Positions 1-8,513 are shown, numbered from the stretch's first letter. The stretch is 64,000 nucleotides of DNA from Streptomyces toxytricini (GCF_014649915.1 NZ_BMTY01000005.1:186001-250000); one strand, 5' to 3'. The notes: a model not told the origin generated them from the sequence alone. A program made the numbers and translations.

Positions 1-743
1 GCGACAAGGGCCGTCCGGTACGGGTCGGGTCGCGGAGCGGGCAGCCCGCCTTCGACTGGCACGAGCCGGCCGGCTGGGCGGCCGTTCTCGACGGGGTCGA
101 CCGGGTGTACGTGACGTACCACCCCGACCTGTCGTTCCCCGGCGCTGCCGAGCAGGTCGGCGCCTTCGCGGAGGCGGCCGTCGCCGCTGGGGCGCGCCGG
201 CTGGTGCTGCTCTCCGGGCGAGGGGAGCAGGCCGCGCAGCGGGCCGAGGAGGCGGTGAAGGAGTCGGGCGCCGACTGGACGGTCGTCCGGGCCAGCTGGT
301 TCAACCAGAACTTCGACGAGGACTTCTTCCTGGAATCCGTCCGCGCCGGTGAATTCGCGCTGCCGACCGCCGATGCCGTCGAGGCGTTCGTCGATGCCGA
401 CGACATCGCCGACGTCGTGGTCACGGCACTGGAGGACGACCGGCACATCGGCCGCACCTACGAGCTGTCCGGGCCGCGGCTGCTGTCCTTCGGCGATGTG
501 GCGGCCGAGCTGTCGAAGGCGACCGGGCGGCAGATCACGTACGTGCCCGTCTCCGACGCGGACTTCCGGGCGGTCCTCCGGGAGCAGGGGCAGCCGGAGG
601 ACTTCGCCGACCTGTTCGGGCTGCTGCTGGACGGGCGCAACGCCCACCTCGTGCACGGCGTCGAGGAAGTGCTCGGCAGGCCGCCGCGGGACTTCTCCGC
701 GTACGTGCGCGAGGCCGCGGCGACCGGAGTCTGGGACGTGTGA
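1..743 (+). CDS. NmrA-like NAD(P)-binding oxidoreductase, 5' truncated
   Basis: The reading frame is open from base 3 with no start in view, so the gene begins left of the window. Visible residues include VRVGSRSG and LDGVDRVYVTYHPD, which match the second half of an NmrA/HSCARG-like Rossmann domain (atypical SDR); the GxxGxxG dinucleotide motif would lie upstream. The C-terminal half has FVDADDIADVVVTAL and YELSGP, typical of this family. Such proteins bind NAD(P) and act as redox sensors or quinone reductases; the substrate here is unknown. The AraC gene starts 10 bp downstream, so the two probably form an operon. Confidence 0.8.
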   Translation, partial: DKGRPVRVGSRSGQPAFDWHEPAGWAAVLDGVDRVYVTYHPDLSFPGAAEQVGAFAEAAVAAGARRLVLLSGRGEQAAQRAEEAVKESGADWTVVRASWFNQNFDEDFFLESVRAGEFALPTADAVEAFVDADDIADVVVTALEDDRHIGRTYELSGPRLLSFGDVAAELSKATGRQITYVPVSDADFRAVLREQGQPEDFADLFGLLLDGRNAHLVHGVEEVLGRPPRDFSAYVREAAATGVWDV

Positions 744-753
744 GCGGGGCAGC

Positions 754-1737
754 ATGGACATGTTGAGCGGGCTGCTCGAAGGACCGAAGGCGCGGGGCGC
801 CGTCCTGCTGAAGTCCGTCTTCGATCCGCCCTGGGCGGTCCGCATCGAGGACCGGGCACCGCTGACCGTCATGACGATGGTGCGCGGGGAGGGCTGGCTG
901 CTCCCGGACGGGGGCGCGCCCGTCCGGATCGCACCCGGGGACGTCGCCGTCGTACGCGGCCCGGAGCCGTACACGCTGGCGGACGAGCCGGGGACGCCGG
1001 TGCAGATCACCGTGGACGTCGAGCAGAACTGCAGCCTTCAGGACGGCACCGACGTCAACGGGACGATGGACCTGGGCGTCCGGACCTGGGGCACCACGGT
1101 GCCGGAATCCGGGTCGGCCGTCATGCTCAGCGGCACCTACACCGAGCCGAGCGAGGTCGGGCGGAGACTGCTGGGAGCCCTGCCGACCGTCCTCGTACGA
1201 CCGGCGGCCGAGGTCGACGCCACGCTGATCGGGCTCCTCGCCTCCGAGGTCTCCCGCGACGAGCCGGGCCAGGAACTCGTCCTCGACCGGCTGCTCGACC
1301 TGCTGCTGATCGGGGTGCTGCGCGCCTGGCTCGCCGATCCGGGGTCGGGCGCGCCGGGCTGGTACCGCGCCCAGTCCGATCCGGTGGTCGGGCGGGCGGT
1401 ACGGCTGCTGCACGAGAACCCGGCCCACGGCTGGACGGTCGCGGAGCTCGCGCGGAAGGCCGGGGTGTCCCGGGCTGCGCTGGCGAGACGGTTCGCGGAG
1501 GTCGTGGGGGAGCCGCCGATCGCGTACCTGACGGGGCTGCGGCTGGCTCTGGCCGCAGACCTCCTCCGCGAACCGGACGCCACCGTGGCGACCGTCGCCC
1601 GACGGGTGGGCTACGGTTCGGCGTTCGCCCTGTCGACGGCATTCAAACGGGTCCGCGGCCTCAGCCCCCGACAGTTCCGCACCCAGCCCCCTGCCGCCGC
1701 GGGCCCGCCGACAACGCTCGGCGCGGGGGAGCGTTAA
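754..1737 (+). CDS. AraC-family transcriptional regulator with cupin sensor domain
   Basis: A 327-residue cytoplasmic DNA-binding regulator. Residues about 1-190 form a cupin-like ligand domain of the AraC 'cupin_6' type (WLLPDGG, IAPGDVAVVRG). Residues about 225-310 carry the two helix-turn-helix units (WTVAELARKAGVSRAALARR, then VATVARRVGYGSAFALSTAF, ending LSPRQFR). ATG 754 is chosen because it opens the domain and follows the upstream oxidoreductase by 10 bp; the frame is open further upstream only inside that gene. Regulators of this class often control an adjacent oxidoreductase. The TAA stop lies inside the first palindrome of the array at 1733-2094. Confidence 0.85.
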   Translation: MDMLSGLLEGPKARGAVLLKSVFDPPWAVRIEDRAPLTVMTMVRGEGWLLPDGGAPVRIAPGDVAVVRGPEPYTLADEPGTPVQITVDVEQNCSLQDGTDVNGTMDLGVRTWGTTVPESGSAVMLSGTYTEPSEVGRRLLGALPTVLVRPAAEVDATLIGLLASEVSRDEPGQELVLDRLLDLLLIGVLRAWLADPGSGAPGWYRAQSDPVVGRAVRLLHENPAHGWTVAELARKAGVSRAALARRFAEVVGEPPIAYLTGLRLALAADLLREPDATVATVARRVGYGSAFALSTAFKRVRGLSPRQFRTQPPAAAGPPTTLGAGER

Positions 1738-2094
1738 CGCCGTTAATGATCGCGGACCTCGCCGAGCCACCGGAGCCGGGCGTTAACGCCGTTAACGGTG
1801 GCGGGCGTGTGGGCGTACGGGGGAGCGCCGGCACCGCAGGGCGTTAACGGCGTTAACGGTCCGGCCGCGTGCGGCAGCGGGGAGGTGCGCCGGTGCGCGC
1901 TTGCGTTAACGGCGTTAATCCTCGCTCGGCTTCGGGCTTCCGAGGAAGCGGCGCGGCTCTCAGCGTTAACGGCGTTAACGGTCAGGGCGCCAGGCTGTCG
2001 TGGCCCGGGAAGGGGCAGGCGTTAACGCCGTTAATGGCTGTGGGGTGTGTGGTGCGGGGGAGGGGCTGTCGCGGCGGGGTGTTAACGGCGTTAA
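1733..2094. repeat. Array of seven GTTAACGSCGTTAA palindromes
   Basis: The near-perfect 15-bp palindrome GTTAACGSCGTTAAC (S = C or G at the centre; the last base is C in some copies and T in others) occurs at 1733, 1782, 1843, 1905, 1965, 2021 and 2081. The start-to-start distances are 49, 61, 62, 60, 56 and 60 bp. An eighth copy is at 2724-2737. The DNA between copies is not conserved. The array fills the intergenic region after the AraC gene, and the translated 'VNGVNG' frames across it are not genes. The function is unknown; protein-binding sites are the simplest reading. Confidence 0.85.
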
Positions 2095-2162
2095 TGGTCT
2101 GGTGCCGGTCCACGCGGTGGCGACTCGTGTGAAGGCGTGTCGGGTGTTTTAGGTTGGCTGCC

Positions 2163-2630
2163 GTGGGTGAGTGGGAGCGGAGCTATCGGTACGTCGGACC
2201 GGCCGAACTGATGGCAGCGGTCCGGTCTGGTGTGGGCGGGCGCCGGATCGGCTCGGCGGCTGACTTTGATGGGTGGATCGCGGAGCAACCGGCGGAGGAG
2301 TTGGCCGAGCCGTTCACCTTCGTGGTCGGGGTGGACGGTGTGCTCCGGCTGGCGCCGAGGCGAAGCGAGCATGTGGCTTGCGCCGGTGGGGACCGGGTTC
2401 TGAGCGCCGGGGAGATCGGCTTCGTACGCGAAGCAGGTCGGTGGGCTGTGAGCGAGGTCAGCAACCAGTCCACGGGCTACTGCCCGGACGGCCGCTCCTG
2501 GGCAGAGGTCGCCCGCGCTTTGGACGCTGTAGCGCTCCCGCGGCCGTCGGGTTTCACCCATGAGGTCGTGTTCCGACGGTGCACCCGCTGCCGGGAGCAC
2601 AACATCGTGCGCGAGGACGACTTCGTCTGA
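2163..2630 (+). CDS. Conserved hypothetical zinc-ribbon protein, cut short by an in-frame UGA
   Basis: The product would be 155 residues and of unknown function. It ends VFRRCTRCREHN...REDDFV and stops at TGA 2628-2630. If the TGA is read through, the same frame continues as VFCGSDLPPVWNMDPTG to a stop at 2682-2684. From memory, related Streptomyces proteins end in exactly this way, with a second CxxC and a W-N motif. The TGA therefore sits on the third cysteine of a CxxC...CxxC zinc ribbon. The gene is probably a recent nonsense mutant (TGC or TGT to TGA) or contains a sequence error; see findings. GTG 2163 is chosen; TTG 2154 is an alternative. No strong ribosome site is visible. Confidence 0.6.
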   Translation: MGEWERSYRYVGPAELMAAVRSGVGGRRIGSAADFDGWIAEQPAEELAEPFTFVVGVDGVLRLAPRRSEHVACAGGDRVLSAGEIGFVREAGRWAVSEVSNQSTGYCPDGRSWAEVARALDAVALPRPSGFTHEVVFRRCTRCREHNIVREDDFV

Positions 2631-2723
2631 GTCTTCTGTGGCAGCGACCTGCCGCCGGTGTGGAATATGGATCCCACCGGGTGACCGGCGACCACCGCTG
2701 AGACGCTGGATGGCGTGTCGGGT

Positions 2724-2737
2724 GTTAACGGCGTTAA
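2724..2737. repeat. Isolated eighth GTTAACGGCGTTAA palindrome
   Basis: This copy has the same 14-bp core as the array at 1733-2094. It lies 643 bp after the last array member, in the gap between the zinc-ribbon gene and the lipoprotein gene. The rest of 2685-2963 shows no convincing gene. Confidence 0.8.
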
Positions 2738-2963
2738 TGCCAGCTGGCTGCCCGGTGGGGGGAGGGGTGGTACGCAGGCGATGTACGCGACGGGTTACGC
2801 GGCGGGCTCTTGGTCGGGCTCGCCTAAGAGAACCTCAGGGAGGTACTTCGTGCCTTCCGGGGGCCCGACAGGCTGTGCCGGCTCTGCGAGGATGCCCCTG
2901 ACCTGACCGCAGTGACGAACGACAGCGCCGAGGCCCAGGGCCCTGTGAGGGGATCCTGCCCCT

Positions 2964-3710
2964 ATGGGGAGCAACGCCGTGACCACCGTCCGACGGATCG
3001 CCCTGCTGACCGCGGCCTTAGCCGCAAGCCTCCTGCTGACCGGATGTTCCGACAGCGGCGACCAGCTGAAGACCACCGCCGCCGCCACGGTCTCCGAGGC
3101 TGTCAGCGCGGTCGAGGTGGCCGACGCCCGCCGCGGATCCATCAGGATCACAGCCGGCGACGGTCCCGGGGTGACCGTCCACCGCACCGTCCACTACCGC
3201 GACGCCGCAGAGCCCAAGCCCAGGCAGGGGGTCACCGGGGGAGTGCTGACCTTCACCAACGGCTGCGACAACTGCTACGTCGACTACGAGTTGCAGGTTC
3301 CGGCCGCAGCCAAGGTCACCGTGGGGAACACCAGCGGAGCGATCGAGGTCACCGGTGTCAGGGCTGCCGAGATCAGGGCCAGCTCCGGCGAGGTGAAGGC
3401 CGAGGCAATCGCGGGGCCGCTCGCGGTCGAGACCTCCTCCGGCTCCGTCACGGGCACCGCGCTGGCCGGCCCGAGCGCCGTGGTCCGCACCGACTCGGGC
3501 ACGACCCGGCTGGACTTCGCCAACGCCTCTTCGGTCGAAGCGGACACCGGGTCCGGCAGCGTGACGCTGAAAGTCCCGGGCGGTCCGTACAAAGCCGACG
3601 TGACCACCAGCTCCGGCAGGCGCGAGGTGAAGGTCCCCACGGACCCGGCCGCGGCGTCCACGCTCACTGTCAGGGCCACCTCCGGCGACGTGACCATCTC
3701 AACCCCCTGA
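2964..3710 (+). CDS. Lipoprotein with DUF4097-type beta repeats
   Basis: About 248 residues. The N-terminus has a basic region, a hydrophobic stretch and the lipobox LLLTGC, so it should be exported, lipidated on that Cys and anchored to the outer face of the membrane. The mature part consists of repeated short beta motifs (IRITAGDGPG, ASSGEVKAEA, TSSGSVTG, TSSGRREVKV, ATSGDVTI), typical of DUF4097 'adhesin-like' beta-solenoid proteins. The family's role is not established. GTG 2979, which follows GGGGAG at 8 bp, is an equally good start and gives a more typical signal peptide (MTTVRRIALL). A perfect hairpin overlaps the stop codon. Confidence 0.8.
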   Translation: MGSNAVTTVRRIALLTAALAASLLLTGCSDSGDQLKTTAAATVSEAVSAVEVADARRGSIRITAGDGPGVTVHRTVHYRDAAEPKPRQGVTGGVLTFTNGCDNCYVDYELQVPAAAKVTVGNTSGAIEVTGVRAAEIRASSGEVKAEAIAGPLAVETSSGSVTGTALAGPSAVVRTDSGTTRLDFANASSVEADTGSGSVTLKVPGGPYKADVTTSSGRREVKVPTDPAAASTLTVRATSGDVTISTP

Positions 3711-3730
3711 GCGGAAGCCCGCTTCCGCTC
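3709..3730 (+). terminator. Terminator hairpin after the lipoprotein gene
   Basis: A perfect 10-bp inverted repeat, GAGCGGAAGC / GCTTCCGCTC, with a 2-nt centre begins within the TGA stop codon of the lipoprotein gene. There is no U-tract, which is usual for Streptomyces terminators. Confidence 0.7.
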
Positions 3731-3783
3731 CCAGGCCGCGGAGGGGTCGGGGCCGCCGGGCGGCCACGCGGACGCCCGGCGCC

Positions 3784-4272
3784 TTAACGGCGGGTGAGGG
3801 GGAGGACGCCGACCGTTTGGCCGCCTGAGGCTTCGCCTGTGAGGCGGAAGCCGAGGTTGAGGTAGAACGGCTCCGGGGTGCCCGGGCCGGGTTCCCACGT
3901 CACGTAGGCGTGGGACGCACCACGGCGGGCCAGTTCCGCCGTGACCGCCTCGACCGCGAAGCGGCCGTAGCCCTTGCCCTGGTGGGCGGCGGATATGTTC
4001 AGGCGCCAGATGCCGGAGCGGATGTCCGCCGGGTCCTTCTCCGGATTCCACGCAATGTCCAGGAACGCCATCACGAAGCCGACGACCTTCTCGCCGTCGA
4101 CGACGGCGCGCGGCCAGGCGGCCGGTCCGTGGACGTACGCCTCGGCAAGCGACTTGACCACGGGGGAGACCAGGTGCGTCTGGTCGGGGCGGACTTCGAC
4201 GGCGCAGACGGCGTCGAAGTTGGCGGCGGTCACCGGTTCCAAGCGCAGATGTGCATGTGCGGCAGTGCTCAT
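3784..4272 (-). CDS. GNAT-family N-acetyltransferase
   Basis: A 162-residue cytoplasmic enzyme that should transfer an acetyl group from acetyl-CoA to an amine. The acetyl-CoA pyrophosphate-binding signature is HQGKGYGRFAV (residues about 95-105, Q-x-x-G-x-G). It is preceded by the beta-4 strand IWRLNISA and followed by PFYLNLGF, the usual tail of the fold. The N-terminal layout resembles diamine/spermidine acetyltransferases, but the substrate cannot be read from sequence. The start is ATG 4272. It stands alone; the gene to its right on the same strand is separated by 100 bp. Confidence 0.85.
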   Translation of the reverse strand: MSTAAHAHLRLEPVTAANFDAVCAVEVRPDQTHLVSPVVKSLAEAYVHGPAAWPRAVVDGEKVVGFVMAFLDIAWNPEKDPADIRSGIWRLNISAAHQGKGYGRFAVEAVTAELARRGASHAYVTWEPGPGTPEPFYLNLGFRLTGEASGGQTVGVLPLTRR

Positions 4273-4372
4273 GGGCGCACCCTATCCGGGCCCCCGGTAG
4301 GGGTGTTCACGGCGACGGGTCGTCATGGTGGCGCACTGCGACAGGGGTTCGCCGCGTACGCGGGGAGCCTTG

Positions 4373-4861
4373 TCAGCGGGCCGTCAGGGTCCAGGCAAGG
4401 CAGGCCAGGGCGATCGTGCAGAGGAACGTGCGCCGGCGGTTCGCGGGGACCCAGCGGGACTCGAAGGCCCGGCGGACGGCCGCCGGGTCGGGGACGCGGT
4501 CCGCCGGGCCCGCCTGTTCCAGGGCGTTGTTCAGCGGGATGTTGGTCCGGCCGGTCACGGCGAGGGCGAGGGCGTACGCGATCAGTGCGGCCGTCAGCGG
4601 GGCGGTCACCCGGCCGGCGCCACCGCCCGCGAGGTGCAGTGCGAGCGCGAGACCGGTGAAGAGGAGGGCGCCGAGGAAACCGGTGAGGAACCAGCCGTTC
4701 ACGATCGCGGTGTTGATGCGCTGCATCACCTCGATGAGCGTGCGGTCGTCGCAGCGCTTCAGCGCCGGCATCACCGACACGTCGAAGGCGAAGAACAGGC
4801 CCGCCATGAGGCCCGTCGTGACGGTGGCGGCGATGAGCGAGGCGAGTGCTGCGAGTTCCAC
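4373..4861 (-). CDS. DUF1772 (anthrone oxygenase-like) integral membrane protein
   Basis: 162 residues with four hydrophobic segments (about 5-27, 55-80, 85-105, 140-158). The motif NTAIVNGWFLTGFLG and the later TNIPLNNAL...W are typical of DUF1772. Some family members are called anthrone oxygenases, but most have no tested function. GTG 4861 is chosen because AAGGGGGA lies 7-8 bp upstream on the coding strand and the protein then begins directly with the first membrane helix; the frame stays open further upstream with low-complexity residues. It is divergent from the acyl-CoA synthetase at 5023. Confidence 0.75.
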   Translation of the reverse strand: MELAALASLIAATVTTGLMAGLFFAFDVSVMPALKRCDDRTLIEVMQRINTAIVNGWFLTGFLGALLFTGLALALHLAGGGAGRVTAPLTAALIAYALALAVTGRTNIPLNNALEQAGPADRVPDPAAVRRAFESRWVPANRRRTFLCTIALACLAWTLTAR

Positions 4862-5022
4862 GTCCGTATCCCCCTTGGGTGCTGATCGTAACGGCGCGGC
4901 GCGGGTGCTGTCGTGGGCTGCGCGGGGGCCTGTTCTGGGGTCGGGCGCCGTGCTGAAAGGCCGTAGCCTGGCCGTGGAGCGCCGGGTGAGGGCATCCGGC
5001 ATCGACCGGCAGGAGGCTGGGC

Positions 5023-6378
5023 GTGCTGACCGCACTGGACGGGGCGTACGGGGACCGCGCGGACGCGGTTGTCGTCGCCGGACGGGCCGCCTCGTACGAG
5101 GAGCTGCTCGCCGCTGCGCGCGCGGTCGCGGCCGACGTGGCGGGGGCGCCGGCGTTCGCCGTGACCGCGACGGCGTCCCTGGAGACGGTCGCCGCGGTGG
5201 TCGGCGGGCTGCTGGCGGGGGTGCCGTTCGTGCCGCTGCCGCCCGACGCCGGCCCGGCGGAGCGGGAGCACATCCTGAAGGACTCCGGGGCCGTCACCGT
5301 GGACGTGGACTTCGCGCGGCGGGCAGCCGCAGCCCCGGCCGGTGCGGGCGGGGGACCGGATGGTCCGGCGCTCGTGCTGTACACCTCGGGGACGACCGGG
5401 GCGCCCAAGGGGGTCGTCCTCACCCGTGCCGCCATCGCCGCCGACCTCGACGCCCTCGCCGAAGCCTGGCAGTGGAGCGCCGACGACACCCTCGTCCACG
5501 GGCTGCCGCTGTTCCACGTGCACGGCCTGGTGCTCGGTGTCCTCGGGGCGCTGCGCACCGGAAGCCGGCTCGTGCACACCGGGAAGCCGACCCCCGACGC
5601 GTACGCGGGGGCGGGTGGCAGCCTGTACTTCGGGGTGCCGACGGTGTGGTCCCGGATCGCCGCCGACGCGGAGGCCGCGGGCGCCCTGTCCGGGGCGCGG
5701 CTGCTGGTCTCCGGGAGCGCAGCCCTGCCCGCGCCGGTCTTCCGGGACCTGGAGCGGCTGACGGGGCTGAGGCCCGTGGAGCGGTACGGGATGACGGAAA
5801 CCCTGATCACGGTCAGCGGTCGGGCCGGCGGGGAGGTGCGCCCCGGCACGGTCGGCACCCCGCTGCCCGGCATCCGCACCCGGATCGCCGCCGAGCCCGG
5901 CGCGGAGATCGGGGAGCTCCAGCTCACCGGGCCGACGCTGTTCTCCGGATACCTGGGGCGGCCGGAGGCCACTGCGGCCGCGTACACCGGGGACGGGTGG
6001 TTCCGTACGGGCGACATCGCCGCCGTCGACGAGGACGGGGTGCACCGGATCGTGGGGCGGGCCTCCATCGACATGATCAAGTCCGGTGGGTACCGGATCG
6101 GCGCCGGGGAGATCGAAAACGCCCTGCTGGACCACCCGAAGGTGCAGGAGGCGGCGGTCGTCGGGGTGCCCGACGCGGATCTGGGTCAGCGGATCGTGGC
6201 CTTCGTCGTCGCCGAGGGAGTGACCGGCGCCGAACTCACCGACTTCGTCGCCGCCCACCTGTCCGTGCACAAGCGGCCCCGAGAGGTCCGCTTCGTGGCG
6301 TCGCTTCCGCGGAACGCGATGGGCAAGCCGCAGAAGAAGCTGCTGCTCGCCGGCGAGGCCGGGCCCGCGTCGCAGTAG
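5023..6378 (+). CDS. matB: MatB-like malonyl/methylmalonyl-CoA synthetase
   Basis: A 451-residue ANL-superfamily ligase: carboxylate + ATP + CoA gives acyl-CoA, AMP and PPi. The P-loop is YTSGTTGAPKG (about residue 119), followed by ERYGMTET, the hinge/ATP motif WFRTGDIA and SIDMIKSGGYRIGAGEIE, and the C-terminal catalytic lysine in RNAMGKPQKK. The short length and the RASIDMIKSGGYRIG block match Streptomyces MatB enzymes, which make malonyl- and methylmalonyl-CoA from the free diacids. It could supply extender units to the PKS further right, but it lies outside the cluster and is common in the genus. GTG 5023 follows GGAGG by 8 bp. Confidence 0.75.
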   Translation: MLTALDGAYGDRADAVVVAGRAASYEELLAAARAVAADVAGAPAFAVTATASLETVAAVVGGLLAGVPFVPLPPDAGPAEREHILKDSGAVTVDVDFARRAAAAPAGAGGGPDGPALVLYTSGTTGAPKGVVLTRAAIAADLDALAEAWQWSADDTLVHGLPLFHVHGLVLGVLGALRTGSRLVHTGKPTPDAYAGAGGSLYFGVPTVWSRIAADAEAAGALSGARLLVSGSAALPAPVFRDLERLTGLRPVERYGMTETLITVSGRAGGEVRPGTVGTPLPGIRTRIAAEPGAEIGELQLTGPTLFSGYLGRPEATAAAYTGDGWFRTGDIAAVDEDGVHRIVGRASIDMIKSGGYRIGAGEIENALLDHPKVQEAAVVGVPDADLGQRIVAFVVAEGVTGAELTDFVAAHLSVHKRPREVRFVASLPRNAMGKPQKKLLLAGEAGPASQ

Positions 6379-6474
6379 TTCGCTTCACTTATCGGAACTT
6401 TGAGTCGCTTCAGTCGCTGCCGGCGCCGGTGCAGGGGCTTGACCTGCGGTTCCGTGCAGGGACCGAAAGCAGGA

Positions 6475-6510
6475 GGGACCGGCCGCGGCGGCGCCGCCGC
6501 GCCCGGTCCC
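6475..6510. terminator. Bidirectional terminator between convergent genes
   Basis: A long GC-rich inverted repeat runs from GGGACCGGCCGCGG to CCGCGCCCGGTCCC. It lies between the synthetase gene (+, ending 6378) and the small gene (-, ending 6511) and can serve both. Confidence 0.7.
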
Positions 6511-6801
6511 TCAGGCGCCGACCGGCTGCGGGTCGTGGCCGGCCTCGCGCTCCACCGCCGCCCGGAGCTCGTCCACGTCCAGCCCGAGGGTCTCCGCGTA
6601 GTGCTCCAGCATGTCCTCCAGGGGCTCTCCGACCTCGCGCCAGTCCTCCCACGCGTCCCGCCAGGCCACGTGCTGCTCGTCGGTCCACTCCTCCACGCCG
6701 GCGAGCTCCTCCTGGAGGCGCTTCACGATGTCGTGTGCCGCGTCGTACGCCCATTGGAGGTCGACCAGTTCCTCCATGTGGTCCGGCAGTTCGCTTTCCA
6801 T
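6511..6801 (-). CDS. Small acidic conserved hypothetical protein
   Basis: 96 residues, strongly acidic and Trp-rich (WAYDAAHDIV, WTDEQHVAWRDAWEDW), predicted mostly helical, with no signal peptide or membrane segment. I recognise no family function. ATG 6801 is the first start and the reading frame has normal Streptomyces third-position bias. The gene stands alone between a terminator and the FAD monooxygenase gene. Confidence 0.6.
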   Translation of the reverse strand: MESELPDHMEELVDLQWAYDAAHDIVKRLQEELAGVEEWTDEQHVAWRDAWEDWREVGEPLEDMLEHYAETLGLDVDELRAAVEREAGHDPQPVGA

Positions 6802-6986
6802 GCCGAAATGCTAAACGGCCCCGCAACTCGCCTGTGCTACAAGGCAGTTACACCTACTTCAGGCCGTTACGAAAGAACCGGCCATCCGGTATGGTTCCGC
6901 GTCGTGCGGGGGACGCCGGCCGGCGGGCGCCCGCACACCGATCGGGCACGGCTTCAGTCGAAGGCGAGCAGGGGGGCGCATCGGAT

Positions 6987-8513
6987 ATGCAGGCACAAGT
7001 GGTGATCATCGGCGGGGGGCCGGTCGGGCTGCTCATCGCGGCCGAACTGGCCGGGTACGGGGTCGACACCGTGGTGCTGGAGGCGCAGGACGCGGTGTCC
7101 GAGCGGCCCAAGGCGACGACCCTCCACGCGCGGGCCGTGCAGTGCCTGGCCCGGCGCGGGCACCTCCCGGAGCACGTGCCGCTGTCCGCGGGCGGCGCCG
7201 GCTGCGGCTGCCCGTTCCACTTCGCCGGGCTGCCCGGCCTGGTGATCACGGCGCCGGAGGGCGAGCCGGAGCCCATCCTCAAATGGCCGCAGGCAGAGCT
7301 GGAGCGGCTCTTCGAGGCCCGGGCCCGCCAGGCCGGCGCGCGGATCCTCCGCGGCCACCGGGTCGCGGAGATCCGCCAGACGCCGGCGCCGTGTGCGGGG
7401 TCGGAGGGCGCCGCCGAGGACGGGGGAGCGGTGACCGTCAGAGCCGAGGGGCCGCACGGCCCCCTGACCCTGACAGCCCGCTACGCGGTCGGTGCGGACG
7501 GCGCCCGCAGCACGGTCCGCGAGCAGGCGGGCATCACCTCCGAGACGCACCCCGCGACCGTCTCCGCACTCACCGGCACCGTCCGCCTCCGCGACGGCGC
7601 CCTCGCCGACGGCTGGCACCGCACCCCGCACGGCTGGATCGTCGCCAAGAGCGATCCGCACACCGGCGACACGCACATCCGCACCCTCAACTGCGCGGGC
7701 GCCCACAGCGAGCGCCACCTGCCGCCCACCCTCGACGAGCTGCGGCGGGAGGTCGCCTGGATCGCCGGCCGCCGCATCGCGATGGACGAGCCGCGCTGGC
7801 TCGGCCGGTTCAGCGACTTCGCCCGCCTGGCCGGGAAGTTCCGCCGGGGCCGCGTTTTCCTCGCCGGGGACGCCGCGCACGTGCACTTCCCGATCGGCGG
7901 CCAGGGCCTGAGCACCGGAGTGCTGGACGCCCTCAACCTCGGCTGGAAGCTCGCCCTCGCCGTCCACGGCCAGGCGGGCCCCGGCCTCCTCGACAGCTAC
8001 GACCGCGAACGCAGGCCCGCCGCCCGCCGGGTCCTCGACAACACCCGGGCCCAGCTCGCCCTGATGCGGCCCGGCCCCGAACTCGACGCCCTCCGCGGGC
8101 TCTTCGCCGCCCTGCTGTCGGCGGACCGCGACGCCGGACTCCTGCGGAACATGATCAGCGCCCAGGACACGGTCCTCCCCGGCTGCACCGGACGCACGCC
8201 CTCCGGAGGCGGGACGTTCCTGCCGAACGTCGCGCTCCACACCGAGCAGGGGGAGACCGACGTGATCGGGCTGCTCCAGGAGGGCCGGCCACTGCTGCTG
8301 CTCTTCGGGGACGGGGGCGGCGTACACCCGGAGACGGCCCGCGACTGGGAGGGCGTCGTACGCGTGGTCCGCGCGCGCCCCGTGCCCGAGGTCCCGTACG
8401 AGGCGCTGCTCGTGCGGCCGGACGGGTACGTGGCCTGGGCGCCGGGTGGGGAGGGGCTGGAGGCTGCGCTGTCGGCGCACTTCGCCGCGCCCGCCCGGGC
8501 GGTCCTGCCCTGA
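6987..8513 (+). CDS. FAD-dependent aromatic monooxygenase (PheA/TfdB family)
   Basis: A 508-residue class A flavoprotein hydroxylase that uses NAD(P)H and O2 to hydroxylate aromatic rings. It has the FAD-binding motif VIIGGGPVGLL (residues 6-16), the VGADGARSTVR block (about 167-177), the second FAD motif VFLAGDAAHVHFP and GLSTGVLDALNLGWKLA (about 288-325), and a C-terminal thioredoxin-like domain. Relatives include rifampicin monooxygenase (Rox) and the polyketide hydroxylases RdmE and PgaE. ATG 6987 begins exactly at the first beta strand. It is not adjacent to the PKS operons, so a resistance or catabolic role is as likely as a biosynthetic one. Confidence 0.85.
   Translation: MQAQVVIIGGGPVGLLIAAELAGYGVDTVVLEAQDAVSERPKATTLHARAVQCLARRGHLPEHVPLSAGGAGCGCPFHFAGLPGLVITAPEGEPEPILKWPQAELERLFEARARQAGARILRGHRVAEIRQTPAPCAGSEGAAEDGGAVTVRAEGPHGPLTLTARYAVGADGARSTVREQAGITSETHPATVSALTGTVRLRDGALADGWHRTPHGWIVAKSDPHTGDTHIRTLNCAGAHSERHLPPTLDELRREVAWIAGRRIAMDEPRWLGRFSDFARLAGKFRRGRVFLAGDAAHVHFPIGGQGLSTGVLDALNLGWKLALAVHGQAGPGLLDSYDRERRPAARRVLDNTRAQLALMRPGPELDALRGLFAALLSADRDAGLLRNMISAQDTVLPGCTGRTPSGGGTFLPNVALHTEQGETDVIGLLQEGRPLLLLFGDGGGVHPETARDWEGVVRVVRARPVPEVPYEALLVRPDGYVAWAPGGEGLEAALSAHFAAPARAVLP

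Noticed and set aside
1798-2132. Small + frames encoding repeated VNGVNG
   Set aside because: They arise from the GTTAACGGCGTTAAC palindromes; there is no ribosome site, and composition is unlike neighbouring genes.
2628-2657. Selenocysteine insertion at the UGA of the zinc-ribbon protein
   Set aside because: The downstream hairpin is tiny and not a convincing bacterial SECIS, and no selenium genes are visible here; kept only as an alternative in the findings.
4251-6986. 1420-residue + frame running through the DUF1772 and synthetase region into the FAD monooxygenase
   Set aside because: Only the last 508 residues (from ATG 6987) have a domain; the rest is an alternate frame of genes read in other frames.
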